Below, in pieces: positions 26,541 through 40,064 of a DNA stretch of 64,000 bases. The stretch covers positions 1,302,001-1,366,000 of the forward strand of contig JASFXZ010000012.1 of assembly GCA_032209605.1 (NCBI GenBank). The letters run 5' to 3'. Both the position numbers and the translations under genes were made by a program. Each line of letters opens with the position of its first letter. Positions within the stretch are counted from its first letter, which is position 1. Source of the DNA: Mactromeris polynyma. Its lineage: Eukaryota > Mollusca > Bivalvia > Venerida > Mactridae. The notes under the pieces were generated by a model that was not told where the DNA came from, made no database searches, and saw only the letters and a program-made list of their open reading frames with translations.

Positions 26541-29500
26541 AACACAACAAAACACACAATAACGCCTACATTCTACAAGTATAAGGATGGACAACAATAT
26601 ACACAATAACGCCTACATTCTATAAGTAATGAGGATGGACAACAATACACACAATAACGCCTACATTCTACAAGTATAAGGATAGACAACAATACACACA
26701 ACAACGCCTACATTCTACAAGTATAAGGATGGACAACAATATACACAATAACGCCTACATTCTACAAGTAATGAGGATGGACAACAATACACACAATAAC
26801 GCATACATTCTACAAGTAATGAGGATGGACAACAAAACACACAATAACGCCTACATTCTACAAGTAATGAGGATGGACAACAATACACACAACAACGCCT
26901 ACATTCTACAAGTAATGAGGATGGACAACAATACACACAACAACGCCTACATTCTACAAGTAATGAGGATGGACAACAAAACACACAACAACGCCTACAT
27001 TCTACAAGTAATGAGGATGGACAACAATACACACAACAACGCCTACATTCTACAAGTAATGAGGATGGACAACAATACACACAATAACGCCTACATTCTA
27101 CAAGTAATGAGGATGGACAACAATACACACAACAACGCCTACATTCTACAAGTAATGAGGATGGACAACAATACACACAATAACGCCTACATTCTACAAG
27201 TAATGAGGATGGACAACAATACACACAACAACGCCTACATTCTACAAGTAATTAGAATGGACAACAATACACACAACAACGCCTACATTCTACAAGTAAT
27301 GAGGATAGACAACAAAACACACAATAACGCATACATTCTACAAGTAATGAGGATAGACAACAATACACACAATAACGCCTACATTCTACAAGTAATGAGG
27401 ATAGACAACAATACACACAACAACGCCTACATTCTACAAGTAATGAAGATGGACAACAATACACACAATAACGCCTACATTCTACAAGTAATTAGAATGG
27501 ACAACAATACACACAACAACGCCTACATTCTACAAGTAATGAGGATGGACAACAATACACACAACAACGCCTACATTCTACAAGTAATGAAGATGGACAA
27601 CAATACACACAATAACGCCTACATTCTACAAGTAATTAGAATGGACAACAATACACACAACAACGCCTACATTCTACAAGTAATGAGGATGGACAACAAT
27701 ACACACAACAACGCCTACATTCTACAAGTAATGAGGATGGACAACAATACACACAACAACGCCTACATTCTACAAGTATAAGGATAGACAACAATACACA
27801 CAACAACGCCTACATTCTACAAGTATAAGGATAGACAACAATACACACAACAACGCCTACATTCTACAAGTATAAGGATGGACAACAATACACACAATAA
27901 CGCCTACATTCTACAAGAATAAGGATGGACAACAATACACACAATAACGCATACATTCTACAAGCAATAAGGATGGACAACAATACACACAATAACGCCT
28001 ACATTCTACAAGTAATAAGGATGGACAACAATACACACAACAACGCCTACATTCTACAAGTAATGAGGATGGACAACAATACACACAACAACGCCTACAT
28101 TCTACAAGTAATGAGGATGGACAACAATACACACAATAACGCCTACATTATACAAGTAATAAGGATGGACAACAATACACACAACAACGCCTACATTCTA
28201 CAAGTAATGAGGATGGACAACAATACACACAACAACGCCTACATTCTACAAGTATAAGGATAGACAACAATACACACAACAACGCCTACATTCTACAAGT
28301 AATGAGGATGGACAACAATACACACAATAACGCCTACATTCTACAAGTAATGAGGATAGACAACAATACACACAACAACGCCTACATTCTACAAGTATAA
28401 GGATAGACAACAATACACACAACAACGCCTACATTCTACAAGTAATGAAGATGGACAACAATACACACAATAACGCCTACATTCTACAAGTATAAGGATG
28501 GACAACAATACACACAACAACGCCTACATTCTACAAGTAATGAGGATAGACAACAATACACACAACAACGCCTACATTCTACAAGTAATGAGGATAGACA
28601 ACAATACACACAACAACGCCTACATTCTACAAGTATAAGGATAGACAACAATACACACAATAACGCCTACATTCTACAAGTATAAGGATAGACAACAATA
28701 CACACAATAACGCCTACATTCTACAAGTAATGAGGATGGACAACAATACACACAACAACGCCTACATTCTACAAGTATAAGGATGGACAACAATACACAC
28801 AACAACGCCTACATTCTACAAGTAATGAGGATAGACAACAAAACACACAATAACGCCTACATTCTACAAGTATAAGGATGGACAACAATACACACAACAA
28901 CGCCTACATTCTACAAGTATAAGGATGGACAACAATACACACAACAACGCCTACATTCTACAAGTAATGAGGATAGACAACAAAACACACAATAACGCCT
29001 ACATTCTACAAGTAATGAGGATGGACAACAATACACACAATAACGCATACATTCTACAAGTAATGAGGATGGACAACAATACACACAATAACGCATACAT
29101 TCTACAAGTAATGAGGATGGACAACAATACACACAATAACGCATACATTCTACAAGTAATGAGGATAGACAACAAAACACACAATAACGCCTACATTCTA
29201 CAAGTAATAAGGATGGACAACAATACACACAACTACACATACATTCTACAAGTAATGAGGATGGACAACAATACACACAATAACGCATACATTCTACAAG
29301 TAATGAGGATAGACAACAATACACACAATAACGCCTACATTCTACAAGTAATGAGGATAGACAACAATACACACAATTACGCATACATTCTACAAGTAAT
29401 GAGGATGGACAACAATACACACAATAACGCATACATTCTACAAGTAATGAGGATGGACAACAATACACACAACAACGCCTACATTCTACAAGTAATGAGG

Positions 29501-32500
29501 ATGGACAACAATACACACAATAACGCCTACATTCTACAAGTATAAGGATGGACAACAATACACACAATAACGCCTACATTCTACAAGTAATGAGGATGGA
29601 CAACAATACACACAATAACGCATACATTCTACAAGTATAAGGATGGACAACAATACACACAATAACGCCTACATTCTACAAGTATAAGGATGGACAACAA
29701 TACACACAATAACGCCTACATTCTACAAGTATAAGGATGGACAACAATACACACAATAACGCCTACATTCTACAAGTATAAGGATGGACAACAATACACA
29801 CAATAACGCCTACATTCTACAAGTAATGAGGATGGACAACAATACACACAATAACGCATACATTCTACAAGCAATAAGGATAGACAACAATACACACAAT
29901 AACGCCTACATTCTACAAGTAATGAGGATGGACAACAATACACACAACAACGCCTACATTCTACAAGTATAAGGATGGACAACAATACACACAATAACGC
30001 CTACATTCTACAAGTATAAGGATGGACAACAATACACACAATAACGCCTACATTCTACAAGTATAAGGATGGACAACAATACACACAATAACGCCTACAT
30101 TCTACAAGTATAAGGATGGACAACAATACACACAATAACGCCTACATTCTACAAGTATAAGGATGGACAACAATACACACAATAACGCCTACATTCTACA
30201 AGTAATGAGGATGGACAACAATACACACAATAACGCATACATTCTACAAGCAATAAGGATAGACAACAATACACACAATAACGCCTACATTCTACAAGTA
30301 ATGAGGATGGACAACAATACACACAATAACGCCTACATTCTACAAGTAATGAGGATGGACAACAATACACACAACAACGCCTACATTCTACAAGTAATGA
30401 GGATGGACAACAATACACACAATAACGCCTACATTCTACAAGTAATGAGGATGGACAACAATACACACAACAACGCCTACATTCTACAAGTAATGAGGAT
30501 GGACAACAATACACACAATAAGGCATACATTCTACAAGCAATAAGGATAGACAACAATACACACAATAACGCCTACATTCTACAAGTAATGAGGATGGAC
30601 AACAATACACACAACAACGCCTACATTCTACAAGTAATGAGGATGGACAACAATACACACAATAACGCCTACATTCTACAAGTAATGAGGATGGACAACA
30701 ATACACACAATAACGCCTACATTCTACAAGTAATGAGGATGGACAACAATACACACAATAACGCATACATTCTACAAGCAATAAGGATAGACAACAATAC
30801 ACACAATAACGCCTACATTCTACAAGTATAAGGATAGACAACAATACACACAATAACGCATACATTCTAGAAACAATAAGGATAGACAACAATACACACA
30901 ATACTGCATACATTCTAGAAACAATAAGGATAGACAACAATACACACAATAACGCATACATTCTACAAGCAATAAGGATAGACAACAATACACACAATAA
31001 CGCATACATTCTACAAGTAATAAGGATAGACAACAATACACACAATAACGCATACATTCTACAAGCAATAAGGATAGACAACAATACACACAATAACGCA
31101 TACATTCTACAAGCAATAAGGATAGACAACAATACACACAACATCAAATACATTCTACAAGTAATGAGGATGGACAACAATACACACAACAACGCCTACA
31201 TTCTACAAGTAATGAGGATGGACAACAATACACACAACAACGTCTACATTCTAGAAACAATGAGGATGGACAACAATACACACAATAACGCATACAGTCT
31301 ACAAGCAATAAGGATAGACAACAATACACACAATAACGCATACATTCTAGAAACAATAAGGATGGACAACAATACACACAATAACGCATTCATTCTACAA
31401 ACAATAAGGATAGACAACAAAACACACAATAACGCCTACATTCTACAAGTAATGAGGATGGACAACAATACACACAACAACTCATACATTCTACAAGTAA
31501 TTAGAATGGACAACAATACACACAACTACATATACATTCTACAAGTAATTAGAATGGACAACAATACACACAACAACTCATACATTCTACAAGTAATGAG
31601 GATGGACAACAAAACACACAACAACACATACATTCTACAAGTAATTAGAATGGACAACAAAACACACAATAACGCCTACATTCTACAAGTAATGAGGATG
31701 GACAACAATACACACAATAACGCCTACATTCTACAAGTAATGAGGATGGACAACAAAACACACAATAACGCCTACATTCTACAAGTAATGAGGATAGACA
31801 ACAAAACACACAATAACGCCTACATTCTACAAGTAATGAGGATGGACAACAAAACACACAACAACACATACATTCTACAAGTAATTAGAATGGACAACAA
31901 TACACACAATAACGCCTACATTCTACAAGTAATGAGGATAGACAACAAAACACACAATAACGCCTACATTCTACAAGTAATTAGAATGGACAACAATACA
32001 CACAATAACGCCTACATTCTACAAGTAATGAGGATAGACAACAAAACACACAATAACGCCTACATTCTACAAGTAATGAGGATGGACAACAAAACACACA
32101 ATAACGCCTACATTCTACAAGTAATTAGAATGGACAACAATACACACAATAACGCCTACATTCTACAAGTAATGAGGATAGACAACAAAACACACAATAA
32201 CGCCTACATTCTACAAGTAATGAGGATGGACAACAAAACACACAATAACGCCTACATTCTACAAGTAATGAGGATAGACAACAAAACACACAATAACGCC
32301 TACATTCTACAAGTAATGAGGATGGACAACAAAACACACAACAACACATACATTCTACAAGTAATTAGAATGGACAACAATACACACAATAACGCCTACA
32401 TTCTACAAGTAATGAGGATAGACAACAAAACACACAATAACGCCTACATTCTACAAGTAATTAGAATGGACAACAATACACACAATAACGCCTACATTCT

Positions 32501-35500
32501 ACAAGTAATGAGGATAGACAACAAAACACACAATAACGCCTACATTCTACAAGTAATGAGGATGGACAACAAAACACACAATAACGCCTACATTCTACAA
32601 GTAATTAGAATGGACAACAATACACACAATAACGCCTACATTCTACAAGTAATGAGGATAGACAACAAAACACACAATAACGCCTACATTCTACAAGTAA
32701 TGAGGATGGACAACAAAACACACAATAACGCCTACATTCTACAAGTAATGAGGATAGACAACAAAACACACAATAACGCCTACATTCTACAAGTAATGAG
32801 GATGGACAACAAAACACACAACAACACATACATTCTACAAGTAATGAGGATGGACAACAATACACACAATAACGCATTCATTCTACAAACAATAAGGATA
32901 GACAACAAAACACACAATAACGCCTACATTCTACAAGTAATGAGGATGGACAACAAAACACACAACAACACATACATTCTACAAGTAATGAGGATGGACA
33001 ACAATACACACAATAACGCATTCATTCTACAAACAATAAGGATAGACAACAAAACACACAATAACGCCTACATTCTACAAGTAATGAGGATGGACAACAA
33101 TACACACAACAACTCATACATTCTACAAGTAATTAGAATGGACAACAATACACACAACTACATATACATTCTACAAGTAATTAGAATGGACAACAATACA
33201 CACAACAACTCATACATTCTACAAGTAATGAGGATGGACAACAAAACACACAACAACACATACATTCTACAAGTAATTAGAATGGACAACAAAACACACA
33301 ATAACGCCTACATTCTACAAGTAATGAGGATGGACAACAAAACACACAATAACGCCTACATTCTACAAGTAATGAGGATGGACAACAAAACACACAATAA
33401 CGCCTACATTCTACAAGTAATGAGGATAGACAACAAAACACACAATAACGCCTACATTCTACAAGTAATGAGGATGGACAACAAAACACACAACAACACA
33501 TACATTCTACAAGTAATTAGAATGGACAACAATACACACAATAACGCCTACATTCTACAAGTAATGAGGATAGACAACAAAACACACAATAACGCCTACA
33601 TTCTACAAGTAATTAGAATGGACAACAATACACACAATAACGCCTACATTCTACAAGTAATGAGGATAGACAACAAAACACACAATAACGCCTACATTCT
33701 ACAAGTAATGAGGATGGACAACAAAACACACAATAACGCCTACATTCTACAAGTAATTAGAATGGACAACAATACACACAATAACGCCTACATTCTACAA
33801 GTAATGAGGATAGACAACAAAACACACAATAACGCCTACATTCTACAAGTAATGAGGATGGACAACAAAACACACAATAACGCCTACATTCTACAAGTAA
33901 TGAGGATAGACAACAAAACACACAATAACGCCTACATTCTACAAGTAATGAGGATGGACAACAAAACACACAACAACACATACATTCTACAAGTAATTAG
34001 AATGGACAACAATACACACAATAACGCCTACATTCTACAAGTAATGAGGATAGACAACAAAACACACAATAACGCCTACATTCTACAAGTAATTAGAATG
34101 GACAACAATACACACAATAACGCCTACATTCTACAAGTAATGAGGATAGACAACAAAACACACAATAACGCCTACATTCTACAAGTAATGAGGATGGACA
34201 ACAAAACACACAATAACGCCTACATTCTACAAGTAATTAGAATGGACAACAATACACACAATAACGCCTACATTCTACAAGTAATGAGGATAGACAACAA
34301 AACACACAATAACGCCTACATTCTACAAGTAATGAGGATGGACAACAAAACACACAATAACGCCTACATTCTACAAGTAATGAGGATAGACAACAAAACA
34401 CACAATAACGCCTACATTCTACAAGTAATGAGGATGGACAACAAAACACACAACAACACATACATTCTACAAGTAATTAGAATGGACAACAATACACACA
34501 ATAACGCCTACATTCTACAAGTAATGAGGATAGACAACAAAACACACAATAACGCCTACATTCTACAAGTAATTAGAATGGACAACAATACACACAACAA
34601 CACATACATTCTACAAGTAATTAGAATGGACAACAAAACACACAATAACGCCTACATTCTACAAGTAATGAGGATGGACAACAATACACACAATAACGCC
34701 TACATTCTACAAGTAATTAGAATGGACAACAATACACACAACAACTCATACATTCTACAAGTAATTAGAATGGACAACAATACACACAACTACATATACA
34801 TTCTACAAGTAATTAGAATGGACAACAATACACACAACAACTCATACATTCTACAAGTAATTAGAATGGACAACAATACACACAACAACACATGCATTCT
34901 ACAAGTAATTAGAATGGACAACAATACACACAATAACGCCTACATTCTACAAGTAATGAGGATAGACAACAAAACACACAATAACGCCTACATTCTACAA
35001 GTAATTAGAATGGACAACAATACACACAACAACACATACATTCTACAAGTAATTAGAATGGACAACAATACACACAACAACACATACATTCTACAAGTAA
35101 TTAGAATGGACAACAATACACACAACAACACATACATTCTACAAGTAATTAGAATGGACAACAATACACACAACAACACATACATTCTACAAGTAATAAG
35201 AATGGACAACAATACACACAACAACACATACATTCTACAAGTAATTAGAATGGACAACAATACACACAACAACACATACATTCTACAAGTAATTAGAATG
35301 GACAACAATACACACAACAACACATACATTCTACAAGTAATAAGAATGGACAACAATACACACAACAACACATACATTCTACAAGTAATTAGAATGGACA
35401 ACAATACACACAACAACACATACATTCTACAAGTAATTAGAATGGACAACAATACACACAACAACACATACATTCTACAAGTAATTAGAATGGACAACAA

Positions 35501-35798
35501 TACACACAACAACACATACATTCTACAAGTAATTAGAATGGACAACAATACACACAACAACACATACATTCTACAAGTAATTAGAATGGACAACAATACA
35601 CACAACAACTCATACATTCTACAAGTAATTAGAATGGACAACAATACACACAACAACACATACATTCTACAAGTAATTAGAATGGACAACAATACACACA
35701 ACAACACATACATTCTACAAGTAATTAGAATGGACAACAATACACACAACAACACATACATTCTACAAGTAATTAGAATGGACAACAATACACACAAC
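26541..35798. repeat. Giant minisatellite, 47/48 bp unit, about 190 copies (in intron 2)
   Basis: Tandem units with the core 'aataacgcctacattctaca'. Left of about 31,140 units of 48 bp (taatgagg type) and 47 bp (tataagg type) are mixed; the short type puts a TAA in the main plus frame and shifts the frame. From about 31,160 to 35,798 all units are 48 bp, so a 1,553-codon frame is open (RMDNNTHNNAYILQV repeats). A 10-unit (480 bp) higher-order period is seen, for example the 'caacaacacatac' variant at about 31,860 and 32,340. The block starting at 31,386 recurs at 33,018, exactly 1,632 bp or 34 units later. The last kilobase is made of almost one variant (aacacatac, taattagaa). I see no evidence that it is translated. 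Confidence 0.95.
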
Positions 35799-36087
35799 AT
35801 GTGGTGGAGTGGTGTGGAGAGGTGATGTGGAGAGGTGATGTGGTAGGGTGGTGTGGAGAGGTGAGTTGGAGAGACGAGGTGGAGAGGTGATGTGGTGGAG
35901 TGGTGTGGAGAGTTGATGTAGAGAGGTGATGTGGTGGGGTGATGTGGAGAGTTGATGTAGAGAGGTGATGTGGTGGGGTGATGTGGAGAGTTGATGTAGA
36001 GAGGTGATGTGGTGGGGTGGTGTGGGAGGTGATGTGGAGAGATGATGTAGAGAGGTAATGTGGAGAGGTAATTTGGAGTGGTGATGT
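35799..36087. repeat. G-rich, C-poor repeat tract at the right edge of the 48 bp array
   Basis: The plus strand here is nearly free of C and consists of GTGG, GAGAGGTGATGTGG and related words, with a 39 bp period visible around 35,900-36,010. It begins directly where the 48 bp units end, without a spacer. Strand asymmetry and runs of GG could allow G-quadruplex or R-loop formation on the sense strand of the intron, which is inference. An open frame on the opposite strand (SPHHPTTSPLYIN repeats) is an artefact. Confidence 0.85.
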
Positions 36088-36581
36088 GAAAAGTTAATCT
36101 TTTACATAACGTGTACATATGGATTTGGAGGGGTAGTATTAAAACTGATTTACATATTTCTATGAAAATAAATATTAATTAACATTTTATGACTAAGATA
36201 TGCGAAGTACATGTGCTATGTATTGACTGCATGTATTGTATATTTTTCCATTTTTCATTTTTATTATATCTGAAATCGAATAACGATTCTCCGTCCATTT
36301 TCTTGAGAAAGAATGATTCACATTGTTTTGCTAGCAATGTGCTCACCAGCATGACATCTGAAAAGGTTGATAGCAACTGTTCCCTTCAGCTTGATCTTGT
36401 AAAATGGTATTTGGGGGCAAATTATCTATTTTATATTTTTTAATCAATAATCAGGTCCGAAATTACGTTTGTTTAAAAATGAAGTGCAAAATTTATTCTC
36501 ATTGTCAGTGATTTATTTAATGATCTCGGACATGATTTTAATATAATATTTACAATATACATTTCAACCTTCCATTTTCAG
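36088..36581 (+). other. End of intron 2
   Basis: About 0.5 kb of unique AT-rich DNA leading to the acceptor CATTTTCAG at 36,573-36,581. Small open frames here have no domain. Confidence 0.6.
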
Positions 36582-37199
36582 GTAAAAATATGGTTTCAAA
36601 ATCGTCGGACTAAGTGGAAAAAGCATGAAAATATTACAGCAACCGAAATTCCGGAACATAAACTTCAAGCTGTAAAGAACCCGGATGTAGCTAAAGCTAT
36701 TCAAAATGCAGCGAAACTAAGAAAGGCCAAAGAACGCCTAGATGTTTCGACTTCTAATACTAGTAACAAGAAAGACAGCTCTTTCAACCAACCCCTGGAT
36801 TTTTCTATGGAAAGCCTTGCCAAACTAAAAGACACTGTTCACGATGTGGATGAGAAAGTAAAGAATAAATGTGGCAAATTGAATGATGACATTTTAATTA
36901 AGACCGAGGACAATGATGATAGAAAATACGTCAGTGCAGACGATTACCTTAACCATTCCAAAGACGAAACATTTAATGATAATCAACTGTCACGTGATAG
37001 TGAACACGTGTTCGACAGTGCGCCATCTGATGACAATTACGAAAACAGTGTGACGGATGGTAGTGAACAAATTAAACTTGAACTGAACAATGAAGAGTCA
37101 ACCACAACAAATGCTGATGAGGCCGGTAGTGAATGCAAAGATGTGTCTAGCCATACCGGAGTCAATCGCGGCTTTAATTGCATGGAAACCGCAGAATAA
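36582..37199 (+). CDS. NK7: NK7-type homeobox gene, last coding exon (recognition helix and C-terminus)
   Basis: The exon follows TTTTCAG and opens in phase 0 with VKIWFQNRRTKWKK, homeodomain residues 45-58. It has the invariant W48, F49, N51 and R53, and Q50, the Antennapedia/NK-like DNA-recognition residue. It encodes residues 215-419 and stops at TAA 37,197. A family-like EHK word (ITATEIPEHK) follows the homeodomain, then a basic KLRKAKER segment. PLDFS at residues 285-289 is close to the CtBP-binding PLDLS consensus. The remainder is acidic and hydrophilic, with two sumoylation-type sites, IKTE (K321) and IKLE (K379). EH1 in exon 1 plus a CtBP-like motif here suggests a repressor, which is inference. 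The 419-residue total is plausible for the class. Confidence 0.85.
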   Translation, partial: VKIWFQNRRTKWKKHENITATEIPEHKLQAVKNPDVAKAIQNAAKLRKAKERLDVSTSNTSNKKDSSFNQPLDFSMESLAKLKDTVHDVDEKVKNKCGKLNDDILIKTEDNDDRKYVSADDYLNHSKDETFNDNQLSRDSEHVFDSAPSDDNYENSVTDGSEQIKLELNNEESTTTNADEAGSECKDVSSHTGVNRGFNCMETAE

Positions 37200-37307
37200 C
37201 GGTTTGAAATTAAACTTGAATATTCCCATTATTATCTGATTCATGCAATGACACTATTACTTTGGCAAACCATTTAATAAATTATGATAAATTATGTTAG
37301 AATAGTG

Positions 37308-37313
37308 AATAAA
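37308..37313 (+). terminator. Polyadenylation signal AATAAA of the homeobox gene
   Basis: An AATAAA lies 109 bases after the stop codon, followed within 30 bases by T/G-rich sequence (GTTTATTGTG). This would give a short 3' UTR of roughly 130-150 bases. A weaker AATAAA lies at about 37,276. Confidence 0.6.
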
Positions 37314-37329
37314 GTTTAATGTCATGTTT

Positions 37330-38628
37330 ATTGTGAAAATGTGTTATTTTCAAGGATTATAAATGCTTCCATGACAGTTATGCTATGAATACAGAGACAC
37401 TGAGCATGTATACAGTAATATTTCCTGTTCAAACATGAGAAACCATGACGCGTGACCTTGTCACACCGCTAGAATTGGGCGTTCCTGTATCTATTGTCGT
37501 ATGACGTATATCTACTGTCATTCACGTATGTATTTAACGTATGCACAGCCATACAATGGATATGGAAATGGTGAATTACAACTTTTAAAATCTTACATAC
37601 TGATACCCTTCCACCAAGTTTAGATGTTGTATATTTATTCTTTATATTTTTGTACAATTAAGTGGAACTTTTGGGTGTCATTTAATAGTATACTAATCGG
37701 TTTTTATAACAAAAGAATGACATTATAAGAAGTGACCAATTAGAAACGCACTTGAGTTAAGTACTCAAAATATACCAGCCTTAGTATACAAAGTCTGCTC
37801 GGAGCAAAGGTCATTATGATTTGACAGGTGAAAACACATAGTTACAGAATATTTACACTCCTTTGAACACTATTCTAGGAAGGAAGTTGTCCATTGTGAG
37901 CAGAAGGACAGTTTAGTACTGCTTGGCATCCCAGGAACATAGTGGTACAACAACAGTTCAGCATACCTAAGCAGGTGTAACTGGCGATTAAATTGATGTA
38001 AAGAGAAGTGTGGTTGCTCTTTTACGACTTATAACAAACAATTTATTGTAGTAAATACAAAAGTCAAGACGTTTATATATATTTAGCAACTATTGTCCGT
38101 TTGTCATCCCCGAATGTTGTGTTTCCAGTATGAACATCGAATATCAGTTTATTATATCTGCATCATATGACATCCCTAGAATAAACCCAACAGTCCCAGA
38201 GACCCGGTCACCGATATGGTCATAACGAAAACTGTTCACCACTACCTTCCAGTTCATGAAGGGAATGTGCTTACAGAGAAGTGAGTTCATACTGGCTGCT
38301 AGTTCAGATATGCTGGCGATGTCAACTGCTCGTCTTATATAGCTGAATAGTGTCGCAAAACCGTGAACAATTAAATAAACACAATAAAATATGAATACAG
38401 TTTTTCTTAGACACATGTACAATGGTTTTTACCAAGTTTCAGGCGCCAGCCAAGTGTAAACATATGGGGTTTTCGGGCCATTATTGACCATGTTATATCC
38501 ATTTAATTCAGTTTCAGTCATACGATTACAAAAAATAAGAGATATCATAAAAATGCATGATACCAGGAATTAACACTCATGACAAAACATCCCACTCCCT
38601 GGTCAAATTCCTCGTGTCATTCAAAAAC
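37330..38628. other. Non-coding downstream of the homeobox gene
   Basis: No gene is supported. A minus-strand open frame at 38,144-38,422 (92 codons, one hydrophobic stretch near its start) is unique sequence, but has no recognised domain or splice partners. Confidence 0.45.
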
Positions 38629-39318
38629 GTCGACATAACCATCGTACATGAACGTGCTGATAAAACGTCGACATAACCATCGTACATGAACGTGCTGATA
38701 AAATGACGACATAACCATCGTACATGAACGTGCTGATAAAATGACGACATAACCATCGTACATGAACGTGCTGATAAAATGACGACATAACCATCGTACA
38801 TGAACGTGCTGATAAAATGACGACATAACCATCGTACATGAACGTGCTGATAAAATGACGACATAACCATCGTACATGAACGTGCTGATAAAATGACGAC
38901 ATAACCATCGTACATGAACGTGCTGATAAAATGACGACATAACCATCGTACATGAACGTGCTGATAAAATGACGACATAACCATCGTACATGAACGTGCT
39001 GATAAAATGACGACATAACCATCGTACATGAACGTGCTGATAAAATGACGACATAACCATCGTACATGAACGTGCTGATAAAATGACGACATAACCATCG
39101 TACATGAACGTGCTGATAAAATGACGACATAACCATCGTACATGAACGTGCTGATAAAATGACGACATAACCATCGTACATGAACGTGCTGATAAAATGA
39201 CGACATAACCATCGTACATGAACGTGCTGATAAAATGACGACATAACCATCGTACATGAACATGCTGATAAAACGACGACATAACCATCGTACATGAACG
39301 TGCTGATAAAATGTCGAC
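38629..39318. repeat. Minisatellite, 38 bp unit, about 18 copies
   Basis: Almost identical 38 bp units with the core 'aaccatcgtacatgaacgtg'. Edge copies carry 'acgtcgac' or 'atgtcgac' in place of 'atgacgac'. Because 38 is not a multiple of three but the unit has no stop in any of the three minus-strand frames, all three minus frames stay open. They encode the same 38-residue super-repeat with a different start. These are not genes. Confidence 0.95.
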
Positions 39319-40064
39319 ACACGCGATGAGGACATGAAAACAATCGTCTTGTGCCACGAATGGTACAAATATGAGGATATCGCTTACATTTAGCATCATT
39401 ATTGAATACCCAATCTCTAACTTAATTGAATGACTTATTATTATCAACATTCCACATCTTAATGATCGGGGCGATGTTTCTAATTCTCCTTCTTGGCATC
39501 ACACACAGTAGCGCAAAGTAGAATAAATTCAATGGAAGATAATATAAAACAATTCGCGCTAATTCAAAAGCAGCGCAAAGGAAACTAAACCACCATTCCA
39601 ATGATCCTAACATGATAAATCACTCCATTTTATAGCATTGAAACTTGCATTTGTCGACGTTTAACAAGTTCTAATTACCCGGGAAAGATTCAATGTGCCG
39701 CAAAGAAAACGTTTAGAATCGATCTTTAGAATGATATGTCACGCAAAATAATAGTTACAATAATCCGTCTCAAGTAATGGAGATACTAATGAATTGATGA
39801 ATTGCTTAGAATCGTTGTTCTGTGCGGTTTTCTGAGAACTTTTTGTCAGTTCGAGAAGATAATTTAACAAAAAGGCGATGTTCGCAGCTTTGAGTATTTA
39901 TCCGTCCATTCGTGGTAATTATTAAACCGCGATGTGTCTTGATAATCACCAATCAGCATTGACGAGTTATTGAGATTTTTATCTGGTTCTAACTATCTTA
40001 ATTATTTACAGAAACGTATTGATATCTAACTTATCTTATTTACTTCGGAAACATTTTACAAGAT
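39319..40064. other. Spacer between two arrays
   Basis: Unique sequence. From about 39,640 to 39,990 the composition is mixed, with several ATTA/TAAT cores (for example 'ggtaattattaaacc'), like the candidate regulatory stretches upstream of the homeobox gene. No coding signal is seen. Confidence 0.4.

Noticed and set aside
31164..35825. A 1,553-codon plus-strand open frame as a giant repeat protein gene
   Set aside because: It is entirely 48 bp tandem repeat (a multiple of three) inside an intron. The opposite strand is also partly open, there is no unique N-terminus, and the frame ends in the G-rich repeat.
38144..38422. A 92-codon minus-strand frame as a small membrane protein
   Set aside because: Unique sequence with one hydrophobic segment, but no recognised domain, conserved context or splice signals; too weak to call.
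38577..39450. Three overlapping minus-strand frames of 240-277 codons
   Set aside because: All are the same 38 bp repeat read in the three frames.
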